Positions 36,782 through 45,303 of a stretch of DNA of 64,000 nt are shown one piece after another. Position 1 is the first letter of the stretch; every line of letters starts with the position of its first letter. The translations under genes and the position numbers were made by a program. The stretch spans positions 62,001 to 126,000 of the forward strand of contig QHSU01000055.1 in the NCBI GenBank assembly GCA_003220535.1, written 5' to 3'. The notes beneath the pieces are model-generated. The model saw only the letters and a program-made list of their open reading frames with translations, was not told the DNA's origin and searched no databases. This DNA is from Candidatus Rokuibacteriota bacterium (GTDB taxonomy: Bacteria > Methylomirabilota > Methylomirabilia > Rokubacteriales > CSP1-6).

Positions 36782-39123
36782 GGGATGAGATAGACGAGCG
36801 TGAAGATCGCGATCCACACGATGTCCACGAAGTGCCAGTAGAGCCCGGCGATCTCGACCTTGACGGCATCGGCGACGGCCAGTCGGCCCCGGAGGTCGAG
36901 CATCCAGAGCGCAAGCAGCCAGACCACACCGAGGGCGACGTGCGCGCCGTGGAGACCGGTGAGGACGAAGAACGTCGAGCCGAAGAGGTTCTGCTGCAGC
37001 GTGAACCCCTGGTGGACGAACTCCGTGAACTCGTACGCCTGAAAGCCGAGGAAGATGAGTCCGAAGAGGGCCGTCCCGAAGAGCCAGAGGCGCGCCTGCC
37101 GGCGGTCGCCGCGCTGCACGGCCGCGAGCGCCAGCACCATGAGCAGGCTCGACATCAGAAGGTCGAAGGTCGAGATCGTCGTCACCGGGATGTTGAGGAT
37201 CTGGTGCGGCTCGGGTCCGACGACGCTCCGTCCCTTGTACGCGAGGTAGGTCGCGATGAGCGTGCCGAAGAAGAAGCACTCGGAGCCGAGGAAGACCCAC
37301 ATCGCCACCTTGCGGTGGTCGAGGCCCAGCCCGCCCGTCTGGTGCGCGTGCGCCGGTGTCCGGTGGTGCTCGAGAGCCAGACGGAAGACGCCGAAGACGG
37401 TCAGGAGCCCGCCGACGAGAACCAGTGAAACATGGGTCAGCGCGCCCACCGCCGCCATGCCCATCCCGAACGCGATCACCACCGGCCAGTGAGACGGGGA
37501 GGGGAGATGGAATACCGCCGCCCCGGGGCCCGGGGCGGGCTGGCCGCCCCGGGGGCGACCGTATTTCTCCCGCCAATAGGTGTCGCGGCCATAGATGGGG
37601 GGGATCGTGTCGAAATCGTGAGCTGGCGGTGGCGATGACGTCCGCCACTCGAGCGTGCGGCCGTCCCACGGGTCCGCGAGCGCCGGCGCCCCTCGTCGCA
37701 GGCTCCGCCAGGCGTTGATCATGAAGAGGAGCACGCCCACGCCGATGCCGAATGCCCCGACCGTCGAGGCGAAGTTGGTCGTCGTCCATCCGGCGTCGGG
37801 CGCGTAGGTGTAGATGCGGCGCGGCATGCCCAGCGCGCCGAGGTAGTGCTGCGGGAAGAACGCGAGGTTGAAGCCGGCGAACAGCACCCAGAAGTGGAGG
37901 CGGCCGAGTCCCTCGCCGAGCAGGCGGCCGGTGATCTTCGGCCACCAGTAGTAGGTGCCCGAGAAAAGCCCGAAGAGGCTGCCGCCGATCAGCACGTAGT
38001 GCAGGTGCGCGACGACGAAGTAGCTGTCCGTCTGCTGGAGGTCGATAGGCGGCGAGGCGTGCATGATTCCCGAGAGGCCGCCGATGGTGAAGAGCCCCAC
38101 CAGTCCGACGGCGAAGTGGAGCGCCGTCGTCGTCCGGATGGTGCCGCCCCAGAGCGTGGCCAGCCAGTTGAAGATCTTCACCCCCGTGGGAATCGCGATG
38201 AGCATCGTCGCGATCGAGAACGCGGCGTCGGCCACCCGCCCCATGCCGGCCGCGAACATGTGGTGGCTCCAGACGCCGAAGCCGAAGAAGCCGATCAGCA
38301 CCCCCGAGTAGATGACGACGGGTGCGCCGAAGAGGGGCTTGCGGGCGAAGGTCGGGAGCACCTCGGAGACGATCCCGAACGCGGGCAGGATCAGGATGTA
38401 CACCTCCGGGTGCCCGAAGATCCAGAACAAGTGCTGCCAGAGGTGGAGATCGGCGCCCGCCGCCACGTCGTAGAAATGGGTGCCGAAGAAGCGGTCGAAC
38501 AGCAGGAAGATCAATCCCACCGTGATCGGCGGGAAGGCGAGCGCGATCAAGAACTGCACGACCAGCGTCATCCACACGAACACCGGCATCCGCATCAGCG
38601 TCATGCCCGGCGCGCGCATGTTGAGGATGGTCACGATGAAGTTGATGGCGGCGATCACGGACGAGACGCCGAGGATCTGGAGGCTCAAGATCCAGAAGTC
38701 GACGCCCGGCCCGGGCGCGTAGTGCTTCGAGGTGAGGTTCGCGTACCCGAACCACCCAACGTCCGGCGGCGTCCCGGCGAGGAGGCTCGCGTTCAGGAGG
38801 ATCCCGCCGGCGAGGAAGATCCAGTAGGAGAGCGCGTTCAGGCGCGGGAAGGCGACGTCGCGGGCGCCGATCAGAAGCGGCACCATGTAATTGAAGAACA
38901 GGGCGTTGAACGGCATGATCGCGAGGAAGATCATCGTCGTGCCGTGCATCGTGAAGAGCGCGTTGTAGGCCTGGGCGCTCACGACCGTGTTGTGCGGGAC
39001 CGCCAGCTGCAGCCGGATCAGGAGCGCTTCGATCCCACCGAGCAGGAAGAACACGAAGCCGGTCGCGCCGTAGAGGATGCCGATCCGCTTGTGGTCGACG
39101 GTGGTGAGCCAGGCGCGGGTCAT
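36778..39123 (-). CDS. Cytochrome c oxidase, fused subunits I and III
   Basis: 781 residues. The subunit I part (about 1-540) has the haem/CuB signatures FTMHGTTMIFLAIMP, WIFGHPEVYILILP (near residue 237; His and the cross-linking Tyr), VWSHHMFAAGM and VAHLHYVLIGG. A linker of about 60 residues rich in Pro and Gly follows, then a subunit III domain (about 590-781) with DHRKVAMWVFLGSECFFFG and LTGLHGAHVALGVVW. Separate CtaD and CtaE are usual; the fusion resembles the Thermus caa3 arrangement. Proton-pumping A-type oxidase is likely. The gene starts inside a 65-bp tandem repeat. Confidence 0.94.
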   Translation of the reverse strand: MTRAWLTTVDHKRIGILYGATGFVFFLLGGIEALLIRLQLAVPHNTVVSAQAYNALFTMHGTTMIFLAIMPFNALFFNYMVPLLIGARDVAFPRLNALSYWIFLAGGILLNASLLAGTPPDVGWFGYANLTSKHYAPGPGVDFWILSLQILGVSSVIAAINFIVTILNMRAPGMTLMRMPVFVWMTLVVQFLIALAFPPITVGLIFLLFDRFFGTHFYDVAAGADLHLWQHLFWIFGHPEVYILILPAFGIVSEVLPTFARKPLFGAPVVIYSGVLIGFFGFGVWSHHMFAAGMGRVADAAFSIATMLIAIPTGVKIFNWLATLWGGTIRTTTALHFAVGLVGLFTIGGLSGIMHASPPIDLQQTDSYFVVAHLHYVLIGGSLFGLFSGTYYWWPKITGRLLGEGLGRLHFWVLFAGFNLAFFPQHYLGALGMPRRIYTYAPDAGWTTTNFASTVGAFGIGVGVLLFMINAWRSLRRGAPALADPWDGRTLEWRTSSPPPAHDFDTIPPIYGRDTYWREKYGRPRGGQPAPGPGAAVFHLPSPSHWPVVIAFGMGMAAVGALTHVSLVLVGGLLTVFGVFRLALEHHRTPAHAHQTGGLGLDHRKVAMWVFLGSECFFFGTLIATYLAYKGRSVVGPEPHQILNIPVTTISTFDLLMSSLLMVLALAAVQRGDRRQARLWLFGTALFGLIFLGFQAYEFTEFVHQGFTLQQNLFGSTFFVLTGLHGAHVALGVVWLLALWMLDLRGRLAVADAVKVEIAGLYWHFVDIVWIAIFTLVYLIP
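37529..37553. repeat. 10-bp-stem palindrome in the subunit I/III linker
   Basis: CCCGGGGCGG (37529-37538) and CCGCCCCGGG (37544-37553) form a perfect stem with loop GCTGG. It encodes part of the Pro/Gly-rich linker between the fused oxidase subunits. It may be another small palindromic insertion or just GC-rich low complexity. Confidence 0.45.
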
Positions 39124-39247
39124 TGTCGCGATGGCCGTGAGTCCGCGGCGACCGAGGGTGGCCTGAAAAAGGTGCGACCCGGATTCATTGTCGCGATGGC
39201 CGTGAGTCCGTGGCGACCGAGGGTGGCCTGAAAAAGGTGCGACCCGG
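39121..39247. repeat. 65-bp tandem duplication at the oxidase subunit I/III start
   Basis: Bases 39121-39185 are repeated at 39186-39247 with one substitution (C/T). Each copy contains, on the plus strand, the 33-bp core starting GACCGAGGGTGGCCTGA (39150-39182 and 39215-39247). The core matches the hemW-locus repeat at 30 of 33 positions. The first three bases of copy 1 are the complement of the subunit I/III ATG. The repeat fills most of the 141-bp gap to the subunit II gene. Confidence 0.85.
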
Positions 39248-39264
39248 CTCCGATTCGGCCGGCG

Positions 39265-40293
39265 TCACTTGAGGCTCAGCAGATAGGTCGCGAGGGCGCG
39301 CGCCTGGTCGTCGGTGAGGCCGAGCGCCGGCATCTTCGCGCCGGGCTTGAGGGCCGGCGGGTTCTTGAGCCAGGCCGTCACGGTCTCGACCGTGTTCGGG
39401 AGTATGCCGGCGGCCAGTGTACCCCGGCTGCCGAACGTCGTGAGGTCGGGGCCGAGCGTCCCGGTCGACACGCCGCGGATCGTGTGGCAGCCTACGCACG
39501 CGCTCCGCGTGAAGATCGCCTTGCCCTCTGCGGCGAGGCCCGCCGGCTCGGCGGGCGTCGCCTTCTGCGCAGCGACCCACCGCTCGAACGCATCGGGCGC
39601 ATCGACGATGACGCGCAGGCCCATGTTGGCGTGCGAGGTGCCGCAGAACTCGGCGCACTGTCCCCGGTACTCGCCCGGGCTCTCGGCGGTGAAGGCGAGC
39701 CGGTTCAGGCGCCCCGGGACCACGTCGCGCTTGCCCCCGAGCTGCGGCACCCAGAAGCTGTGGATCACGTCGGGACCGTCGAGCGTGAGCGCCACCGGCC
39801 GTCCGGCCGGGACGTGGAGCTCGTTCGCCGTGACGACCTCGAGCGTCGGGTAGCGAAACTCCCACCACCACTGCCGCCCGAGCACCCTGATCTGGAGCGC
39901 GTCTCGCGCGACGGCCCCCTGGGTCCGGAAGATCACGTGGATGGTCGGGATCGCGATCACCAGCAGGACGAGCGCGGGGGCGATCGTCCACGCAATCTCG
40001 AGCAGGGTATGGCCGCGCGTCTGGGCCGGCAGTGGGGCGCCGGGCCGGTCGCGGAAGCGGACGAGGACCCAGGCGAGCGCGCCTCCCACGACTAGACCGA
40101 TGACGACGGTCGCCCAGGTGACGATCCCGTAGACGTAGAGGATATCGCGCGCGAAATCAGAACGGCCGACGACGGTGCTCATGGGCGCGTCCCATGCACA
40201 GCCGCCTGCGGTTGCCGCGAAGCCGAAGCCGAGAAGCTTGAGACCCCCGAGGCCGGAGCGCAGTGAGCAGCGCACGCTCGTTCGGGAGATCAC
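39265..40293 (-). CDS. Cytochrome c oxidase subunit II with C-terminal cytochrome c domain (caa3 type)
   Basis: 342 residues from GTG 40293. The N-terminal part looks like a lipoprotein signal (LLGFGFAATAGGC), then two membrane helices (about 55-80 and 95-118). The CuA domain has GRQWWWEFRYP and CAEFCGTSHANM (near residues 209-220). A fused cytochrome c domain has haem motif CVGCH (about 266-270) and an axial Met probably in KMPALGL. It accepts electrons directly from a donor and passes them to subunit I. Shorter starts are possible but would lose the lipobox. Confidence 0.92.
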   Translation of the reverse strand: MISRTSVRCSLRSGLGGLKLLGFGFAATAGGCAWDAPMSTVVGRSDFARDILYVYGIVTWATVVIGLVVGGALAWVLVRFRDRPGAPLPAQTRGHTLLEIAWTIAPALVLLVIAIPTIHVIFRTQGAVARDALQIRVLGRQWWWEFRYPTLEVVTANELHVPAGRPVALTLDGPDVIHSFWVPQLGGKRDVVPGRLNRLAFTAESPGEYRGQCAEFCGTSHANMGLRVIVDAPDAFERWVAAQKATPAEPAGLAAEGKAIFTRSACVGCHTIRGVSTGTLGPDLTTFGSRGTLAAGILPNTVETVTAWLKNPPALKPGAKMPALGLTDDQARALATYLLSLK

Positions 40294-40337
40294 GAGGGTT
40301 GACGGTACAGAAGGGGAAACTTGTCCGCAAGCCGCCT

Positions 40338-41576
40338 CTAGGCGGCGAGCGCCAGCAGCGTGTGGAGGAGCGTGTTGGCACCGCGCTCGATCGCCGGCCA
40401 GTCGCTCATCTCGTCCACGCGATGGCTCCGCCCGCCCTGGGAGGGGATGAAGATCATCCCCGCGTCGGTGACGCTGGCCAGGTTCTGGGCGTCATGTCCC
40501 GCCGCGGAGTAGAGGCGTCGGTACTGGAGCCCGAGCCTCGCACACACGTTCTCGGTCGCCGTCTGCACACGGCTGGAGCAGGGCGCCGGCGTCGTGGCCG
40601 ACATGAGCTGGATCTCCGCCCCGACCCGGTGCCGGCCGGCGACCTCGCGCGCCATGGCGGCGCATTCTTCGGCCAGCCGCTCCAGCACGGCGACGTCGGG
40701 GTCGCGCATCTCGTGGACGAGCTCGGCACGGCCGGGGACGATGTTGGACGCGCCGGGATGGACGTGGACCACGCCGAAGTTGGTCACGCTCACGCCGCTG
40801 CCCCGCGTGACGACGTGCTCGCGGACTCGCAGCGCGTAGTCGGCCGCGGCGAGGAAGGCGTCTCTCCGCCGATCCATCGGCGTAGTGCCTGCGTGGTCGG
40901 CCTGCCCCACGAAGACGACGCGCGATCGACGCACCCCAACGATCGTCTCGACCACGCCGATGGGGATGCCCGCTTCCTCCAGACGAGCCCCCTGCTCGAT
41001 GTGAAGCTCGACATAGGCGTTGACCGCGCCCGCCGGCGCCCGCGCCTCCGGAGCGCGGTGCGCGTCGAAGCCGGCGCGCGCCATCGCGTCGACGAGCCGC
41101 ACGCCGTCGACGGCGGCCATCTCGTCGATCCGCGCGCCGTCGAGCAGCCCGCAGAACGCTCGCGAGCCGAAGAGACTCCCGTAGCGTCCCTCCTCGTCGC
41201 TCCACGCCGCGACGACCAGCGGTCTGGCGTGGGGCGTGCGTGTTTCGCCGATCGCCTGGAGACACTCGAGGCCCGCGAGAACACCGAGCGCGCCGTCGAG
41301 GATGCCGCCCTCGGGGACGGTGTCGATGTGCGAGCCCGTGAGGACGATCGGGGCTTCTGGACTCAGGGCGCGGATGCCGGTCGCGCCGAAGACGTTGCCC
41401 GCGATGTCCACCCACGCTTCGAGCCCGGCCGCCCGCAGTTCCCCGAGAAGCCACGCGCGAGCCTCCTCGTGAGGAGGTGACCAGCACGGGCGCGTCACGC
41501 CGCCTCCCGACAGGGCGCCGAAGCGCGCGAGAGCATTGATCCGAGAAGTGAGGCGCGGCAGCGAGATGGAGATCAC
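40338..41576 (-). CDS. M20-family amidohydrolase (N-carbamoyl-amino acid hydrolase / allantoate amidohydrolase-like)
   Basis: 412 residues from GTG 41576. Binuclear zinc hydrolase: GSHIDTVPEGGILDGALGVL holds the first His-Asp ligands, WSDEEGRYGSLFGSRAF the catalytic Glu pair, and ELHIEQGARLEEAGIPIGVV is typical of the hydantoinase/carbamoylase branch. The dimerisation domain includes GQADHAGTTPMDRRRDAF. Substrate could be N-carbamoyl-beta-alanine, allantoate or an N-carbamoyl amino acid. It is divergent from the acyl-CoA dehydrogenases and 44 bp upstream of coxB. Confidence 0.87.
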   Translation of the reverse strand: MISISLPRLTSRINALARFGALSGGGVTRPCWSPPHEEARAWLLGELRAAGLEAWVDIAGNVFGATGIRALSPEAPIVLTGSHIDTVPEGGILDGALGVLAGLECLQAIGETRTPHARPLVVAAWSDEEGRYGSLFGSRAFCGLLDGARIDEMAAVDGVRLVDAMARAGFDAHRAPEARAPAGAVNAYVELHIEQGARLEEAGIPIGVVETIVGVRRSRVVFVGQADHAGTTPMDRRRDAFLAAADYALRVREHVVTRGSGVSVTNFGVVHVHPGASNIVPGRAELVHEMRDPDVAVLERLAEECAAMAREVAGRHRVGAEIQLMSATTPAPCSSRVQTATENVCARLGLQYRRLYSAAGHDAQNLASVTDAGMIFIPSQGGRSHRVDEMSDWPAIERGANTLLHTLLALAA

Positions 41577-41594
41577 CGGACGGGAGTATAAGCC

Positions 41595-41636
41595 TTGACT
41601 TCACTCGGGAAGGATCCGAAAATGAACCACTGTTCA
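41595..41636 (+). promoter_or_regulatory. Promoter with overlapping TetR-like operator ahead of acyl-CoA dehydrogenase genes
   Basis: TTGACT (41595-41600), 17-nt spacer, GAAAAT (41618-41623). TGAACcactGTTCA (41623-41636) is a perfect 5+5 palindrome directly at the -10/start region, like operators of TetR-type regulators of acyl-CoA metabolism. A good ribosome site AGGAGGGG (41659-41666) precedes the ATG. On the other strand TATACT (41590-41585) sits only 9 nt from the amidohydrolase GTG, so that gene may have a very short leader. No regulator gene is nearby. Confidence 0.5.
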
Positions 41637-41668
41637 GTCGTTCGGTTCGCCCACCTTCAGGAGGGGAA

Positions 41669-42859
41669 ATGGATCTCTCACTGACTCCAGAACAGGAAGC
41701 GTTCGGGGCGACCGTCCGCGCCTGGCTCAAGACGAACATCCCGCCTGAGTGGAAGTCGATCGGAAGCTCCGAGATCCCGCGGGCGGAACAGTACGAGTTC
41801 CTCCGGCGCTGGCAGCGCACGCTCTTCGACGCCGGCTTCATCGGTCTCACCTGGCCCAAGGAATACGGCGGCCGCGGCCTCACGTTCATGGAAGAGCTGA
41901 TCCTGCAACAGGAGATGGCGCTGGCGAAGGCGCCGCCGATCCTGAACGTGCTCGGGGTTGGAATGGCCGGTCCCACGATCGTCGCCTGGGGCACCGAGGA
42001 GCAGAAGAAGCGCTATCCGGCGAAGATCCTGTCGTGCGAGGAGATCTGGTGCCAGGGCTACTCGGAACCGAACGCCGGCTCCGACCTGGCGTCCTTGCAG
42101 ACACGCGCGGTCAAGGACGGCGAGCACTGGGTGATCAACGGCCAGAAGGTGTGGACGTCGTTCGCTCACGTCTCCGAGTACATGATGCTGCTCGCGCGGA
42201 CCGACCCGAATGTCCCCAAGCACAAGGGCATCACCTACTTCCTGCTCGACATGAAGCTGCCCGGGGTGACGGTGAAACCGCTGCGCCAGATCACCGGCGA
42301 GGCCGAGTTCAACGAGGTTTTCTTCGACAACGTGCGCGTGCACGAGTCGCAGGTCCTGGGCGGCGTCAACAACGGCTGGGCGGTCGGGCTCACGACGCTC
42401 ATGTACGAGCGGCTCACGCTCGGCTTCGGCCTCCAGGTCCGCCTGCGCATCGCGCTCGACGGCCTGATCGAGCTGGCGCGTCGGATGGAGAAGAGCGGGC
42501 GTGTGTTGACGAAGGACCCGGTCATGCGTCAGAAGCTGGCGCAGCTCTGGATCGACACGGAGTGCCTCAAGTACACGGGGGCGCGGGCCATCACCAAGCT
42601 GCTTCGCGGCGAGATGCCCGGTCCGGAGGCGTCCACCGGCAAGATGGCCTGGGTCGACACGCACCAGCGGCTGCAAGAGCTGGCGATGGAGATCGAGGGC
42701 CCGTACTCGCAGCTCTGGAAGGGCTCGGAGTGGGCGGTCGAGGGGGGCGTGTGGCCGCAATCGTTCCTCCGGTCGCGCGCCAACTCGATCGAGGGTGGAA
42801 CGACCGAGATCCAGAAGAACATCATCGCCGAGCGCCTGCTCGGCCTGCCGAAGGACTAG
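41669..42859 (+). CDS. Acyl-CoA dehydrogenase (catalytic-Glu-containing subunit)
   Basis: 396 residues. FAD enzyme that oxidises the alpha-beta bond of an acyl-CoA. Signatures: WPKEYGGRGLTFMEELIL, YSEPNAGSDLASLQTRAV, GQKVWTSFAHVSEYMMLLAR and the C-terminal SIEGGTTEIQKNIIAERLLG, with the Glu expected as catalytic base. Followed after 4 nt by a second acyl-CoA dehydrogenase gene, suggesting a hetero-oligomer. Confidence 0.92.
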   Translation: MDLSLTPEQEAFGATVRAWLKTNIPPEWKSIGSSEIPRAEQYEFLRRWQRTLFDAGFIGLTWPKEYGGRGLTFMEELILQQEMALAKAPPILNVLGVGMAGPTIVAWGTEEQKKRYPAKILSCEEIWCQGYSEPNAGSDLASLQTRAVKDGEHWVINGQKVWTSFAHVSEYMMLLARTDPNVPKHKGITYFLLDMKLPGVTVKPLRQITGEAEFNEVFFDNVRVHESQVLGGVNNGWAVGLTTLMYERLTLGFGLQVRLRIALDGLIELARRMEKSGRVLTKDPVMRQKLAQLWIDTECLKYTGARAITKLLRGEMPGPEASTGKMAWVDTHQRLQELAMEIEGPYSQLWKGSEWAVEGGVWPQSFLRSRANSIEGGTTEIQKNIIAERLLGLPKD

Positions 42860-42863
42860 CTGT

Positions 42864-44003
42864 ATGGACTTCGGATTCAGCCCAGAGCAGGAGATGCTCC
42901 GCGCGACCGCGCGCAAGTTCCTCGAGAACGAGTGCACGTCCGGATTCGTGCGAGCGCGGATGGAGGAGCCGGCGGGCGTGACCGACGAGTTCTGGGCCAA
43001 GCTCGCCGAGCAAGGATGGCTCGGTCTGGTCTATCCGGAGGAGTACGGCGGCTCGGGGCTCGGCTTCGTCGACCTCACGGTGCTGATGGAGGAGATGGGA
43101 CGCGTCGTGATGCCCGGGCCGTTCTTCTCCACGGTGCTGCTCGGCGGCCTGGTGATCCGTGAGGCGGGCTCGCCCGCGCAGAAGAAGGAGTGGCTGGCGC
43201 GTATCGCGGCCGGACGGGCCCGGACGACGCTCGCGTGGACCGAGCCGAGCGCGCGCTGGGACGCGGCCGGCGTCACCTGCGCCGCTCGCGAGGACAAGGG
43301 CGGGTTCGTCCTGAACGGCACGAAGCTCTTCGTGCTCGACGCGCACCTGGCCGACGCGCTGGTGGTCGTCGCGCGGACCGGCGAAGGCAAGACGTCCGAG
43401 GAAGGGGTGAGCCTTCTCCTCGTCCCGAAGGGGACGCGCGGCGTGGAGGTGAAGCTCCTGCCCACGATGGACCAGACGCGCAAGCTCTGCGAGGTGAGCT
43501 TCAAGGACGCGTCCGTGCCGGCCGATGCGATGATGGGCGTCAAGGGCCGGGCGTGGCCGGCGCTCGCGCGCGTGGTCGAGCGCGCGACGGTGGCGCTCTG
43601 CGCCGAGATGTGCGGCGGCGCGCAGCGCGTGCTCGACATGACCACGGATTACGCGAAGATCCGGGTGGCCTTCGGCAAGCCGATCGGGACCTACCAGGGC
43701 GTCAAGCACAAGGCCGCCGACATGCTCGTCGACGTCGAGAACGCGAAGTCGCTCACGTACTACGCGGCCTGGGCGGTCGACGAGAACGCGCCGGAAGCCG
43801 CGCTGGCGGTCTCGATGGCCAAGGCATACGTCACCGACGCCTACCGGAAAGTCGCCGGCGCCGGCATCCAGCTCCACGGCGGCATCGGATTCACGTGGGA
43901 GCACGACCTGCACCTCTACTTCAAGCGCGCCAAGTCCTCCGAGTTCACGTTCGGCGACGCGACGTATCACCGCGAGCGGGTCGCGCAGCTGATTAATCTA
44001 TGA
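42864..44003 (+). CDS. Acyl-CoA dehydrogenase-family partner subunit
   Basis: 379 residues from ATG 42864. The fold is clear from FSPEQEMLRATARKFLENEC, YPEEYGGSGLGFVDLTVLME and VAFGKPIGTYQGVKHKAADM. The C-terminus ends DLHLYFKRAKSSEFTFGDAT, without the Glu-Gly-Thr segment that supplies the catalytic Glu in the first copy. This pattern is known from heteromeric dehydrogenases such as those of actinobacterial sterol side-chain degradation, where only one subunit type is catalytic. A role in a bulky or branched acyl-CoA pathway is plausible. Confidence 0.9.
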   Translation: MDFGFSPEQEMLRATARKFLENECTSGFVRARMEEPAGVTDEFWAKLAEQGWLGLVYPEEYGGSGLGFVDLTVLMEEMGRVVMPGPFFSTVLLGGLVIREAGSPAQKKEWLARIAAGRARTTLAWTEPSARWDAAGVTCAAREDKGGFVLNGTKLFVLDAHLADALVVVARTGEGKTSEEGVSLLLVPKGTRGVEVKLLPTMDQTRKLCEVSFKDASVPADAMMGVKGRAWPALARVVERATVALCAEMCGGAQRVLDMTTDYAKIRVAFGKPIGTYQGVKHKAADMLVDVENAKSLTYYAAWAVDENAPEAALAVSMAKAYVTDAYRKVAGAGIQLHGGIGFTWEHDLHLYFKRAKSSEFTFGDATYHRERVAQLINL

Positions 44004-44007
44004 AGCT

Positions 44008-44077
44008 GGGGGGGCGCGAGGCGCACCCCCCCAGACCCCCCGATTCGCGTCGCGAGCGAGCTTGAGGCTCGCTCGCG
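44008..44077. terminator. Two successive GC hairpins after the dehydrogenase operon
   Basis: Stem 1: GGGGGGGCGC (44008-44017) with GCGC plus CCCCCCC (44021-44032, one bulged A). Stem 2: CGCGAGCGAGC (44051-44061) with GCTCGCTCGCG (44067-44077), a perfect 11-bp stem with a 5-nt loop. Neither has a long U tract, so they may reduce rather than stop read-through into the Nudix gene. Confidence 0.5.
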
Positions 44078-44105
44078 CTTGCTGCGACGCTTCACTGCTT
44101 CGCTC

Positions 44106-44945
44106 ATGAGCGCTCCTCAGACAAGCGCGGTTGTGAATCCGGTCGAGCCGAAGCCGGCGGCGTCGGTCGTGCTGGTGCGCGATGCGCCGCCGGGTGCGCC
44201 CGAGCCGATCGAGGTGTACATGATCCGGCGCAACCGGGGCATGAAGTTCCTCGGCGGCTACTACGCGTTTCCCGGCGGCAAGGTCGACCCCGCCGACGGC
44301 TCGTCCGCGGTGCTCGCCCGCTGTCGCGGGATCGAGAGGGCGGAGGCCGAGACGATCTTTCCGGGCCGCCCGGGCGCGCCGGCTCTCGCGTTCTGGGTGA
44401 CCGCGGTTCGCGAGCTTCTGGAGGAGAGCGGCATCATGCTCGCGTGCGACGCCGCCGGTCAGGCGCTCGACCCCGCGAGCCCGCGGACCCGCGAGGCGAT
44501 CGAGCGCTGCCGCAAGGCGCTCATGGCGGGCGAGGCGCCGTTCGCCGAGCTGATCGCCCGCGAAGGCTGGTACTGCGACCTGCGGCCCCTCCGGTACCTC
44601 TCGCACTTCATCACGCCGACCGCGAGTCCGATCCGGTTCACCGCGCGCTTCTTCCTCGGCCCGGTTCCGGCCGGCCAAGAGCCGCGGCTCTATACGGAGG
44701 AGACGTCGGAGGGGTTCTGGATCTTTCCGGGCGAGGGCTACCGGCGCTTCCTGTCGGGCGAGATGAAGATGGCCGAGCCGGCCGAGTACGGGCTCGCCTA
44801 TCTGGCGCAGTTCGCCTCGCTCCACGATCTCTGGGTCGCCCACGACGATCGGCGACACAAGTTTCACGGGATCGTCGACCGCATCCACGTGTTCTGGGAG
44901 AAGTTCGACTGGAAGCAGAACCGGTTTCCAGACTTAACGAGCTAA
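44106..44945 (+). CDS. Nudix hydrolase, NUDT19-like (probable CoA/acyl-CoA diphosphatase)
   Basis: 279 residues from ATG 44106. It begins with a Nudix strand (VEVYMIRRNRGMKFLGGYYA) and the Nudix box is split: FPGGKVDPAD, then an insertion of about 40 residues, then AVRELLEESGIML with the catalytic Glu residues. An insertion within the Nudix box is the hallmark of the NUDT19 group, whose members hydrolyse CoA and CoA esters. The position after acyl-CoA dehydrogenases fits CoA metabolism. Activity not demonstrated. Confidence 0.82.
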   Translation: MSAPQTSAVVNPVEPKPAASVVLVRDAPPGAPEPIEVYMIRRNRGMKFLGGYYAFPGGKVDPADGSSAVLARCRGIERAEAETIFPGRPGAPALAFWVTAVRELLEESGIMLACDAAGQALDPASPRTREAIERCRKALMAGEAPFAELIAREGWYCDLRPLRYLSHFITPTASPIRFTARFFLGPVPAGQEPRLYTEETSEGFWIFPGEGYRRFLSGEMKMAEPAEYGLAYLAQFASLHDLWVAHDDRRHKFHGIVDRIHVFWEKFDWKQNRFPDLTS

Positions 44946-45303
44946 AACGAGCCGCCATGCCGACGACGAAGCACCTTGTAGGCCGCGTTGATCCGTTGCA
45001 GCCGCGCCATGTCTCGATCGATGGAAGGACGTCGCATTGCCGGCCGACAGCGCCGCGACCAGGATGATGCGGCCGTCGTCATAGGTTCGTCGAGGAGGCA
45101 TCCTGGATGTCTGGCGCCCACGGGGTCCTCCATTCTCAAGGTGGTACTGGTCTGGCCCGCTGCTCCCCTTTCGTGCTGAGGGTGAAAAAGCGCGAATCCT
45201 CGGTTGGCGGACCCCACTCATCCGATGAACGTCGGTGGATTCTGCGGTCGACGTTGTGCCTTGACGCGGGGGTTGGCTAGGCTCACCATCGCCGTGGCTA
45301 AAA
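44946..45303. other. 358-bp stretch without a convincing gene; possible J-domain remnant
   Basis: No good plus-strand gene. On the minus strand a frame (about 45217-44942) ends MARLQRINAAYKVLRRRHG, which resembles the third/fourth helix of a J domain (the ...INAAYKVL... segment) without an HPD motif or a sensible N-terminus. It may be a decayed fragment of a DnaJ-like gene. The stretch marks the left edge of the NRPS region. Confidence 0.35.

Noticed and set aside
45250..45303. TTGACG and TAGGCT ahead of the phosphopantetheinyl transferase gene
   Set aside because: The boxes are only 11 nt apart, too close for a sigma-70 promoter.
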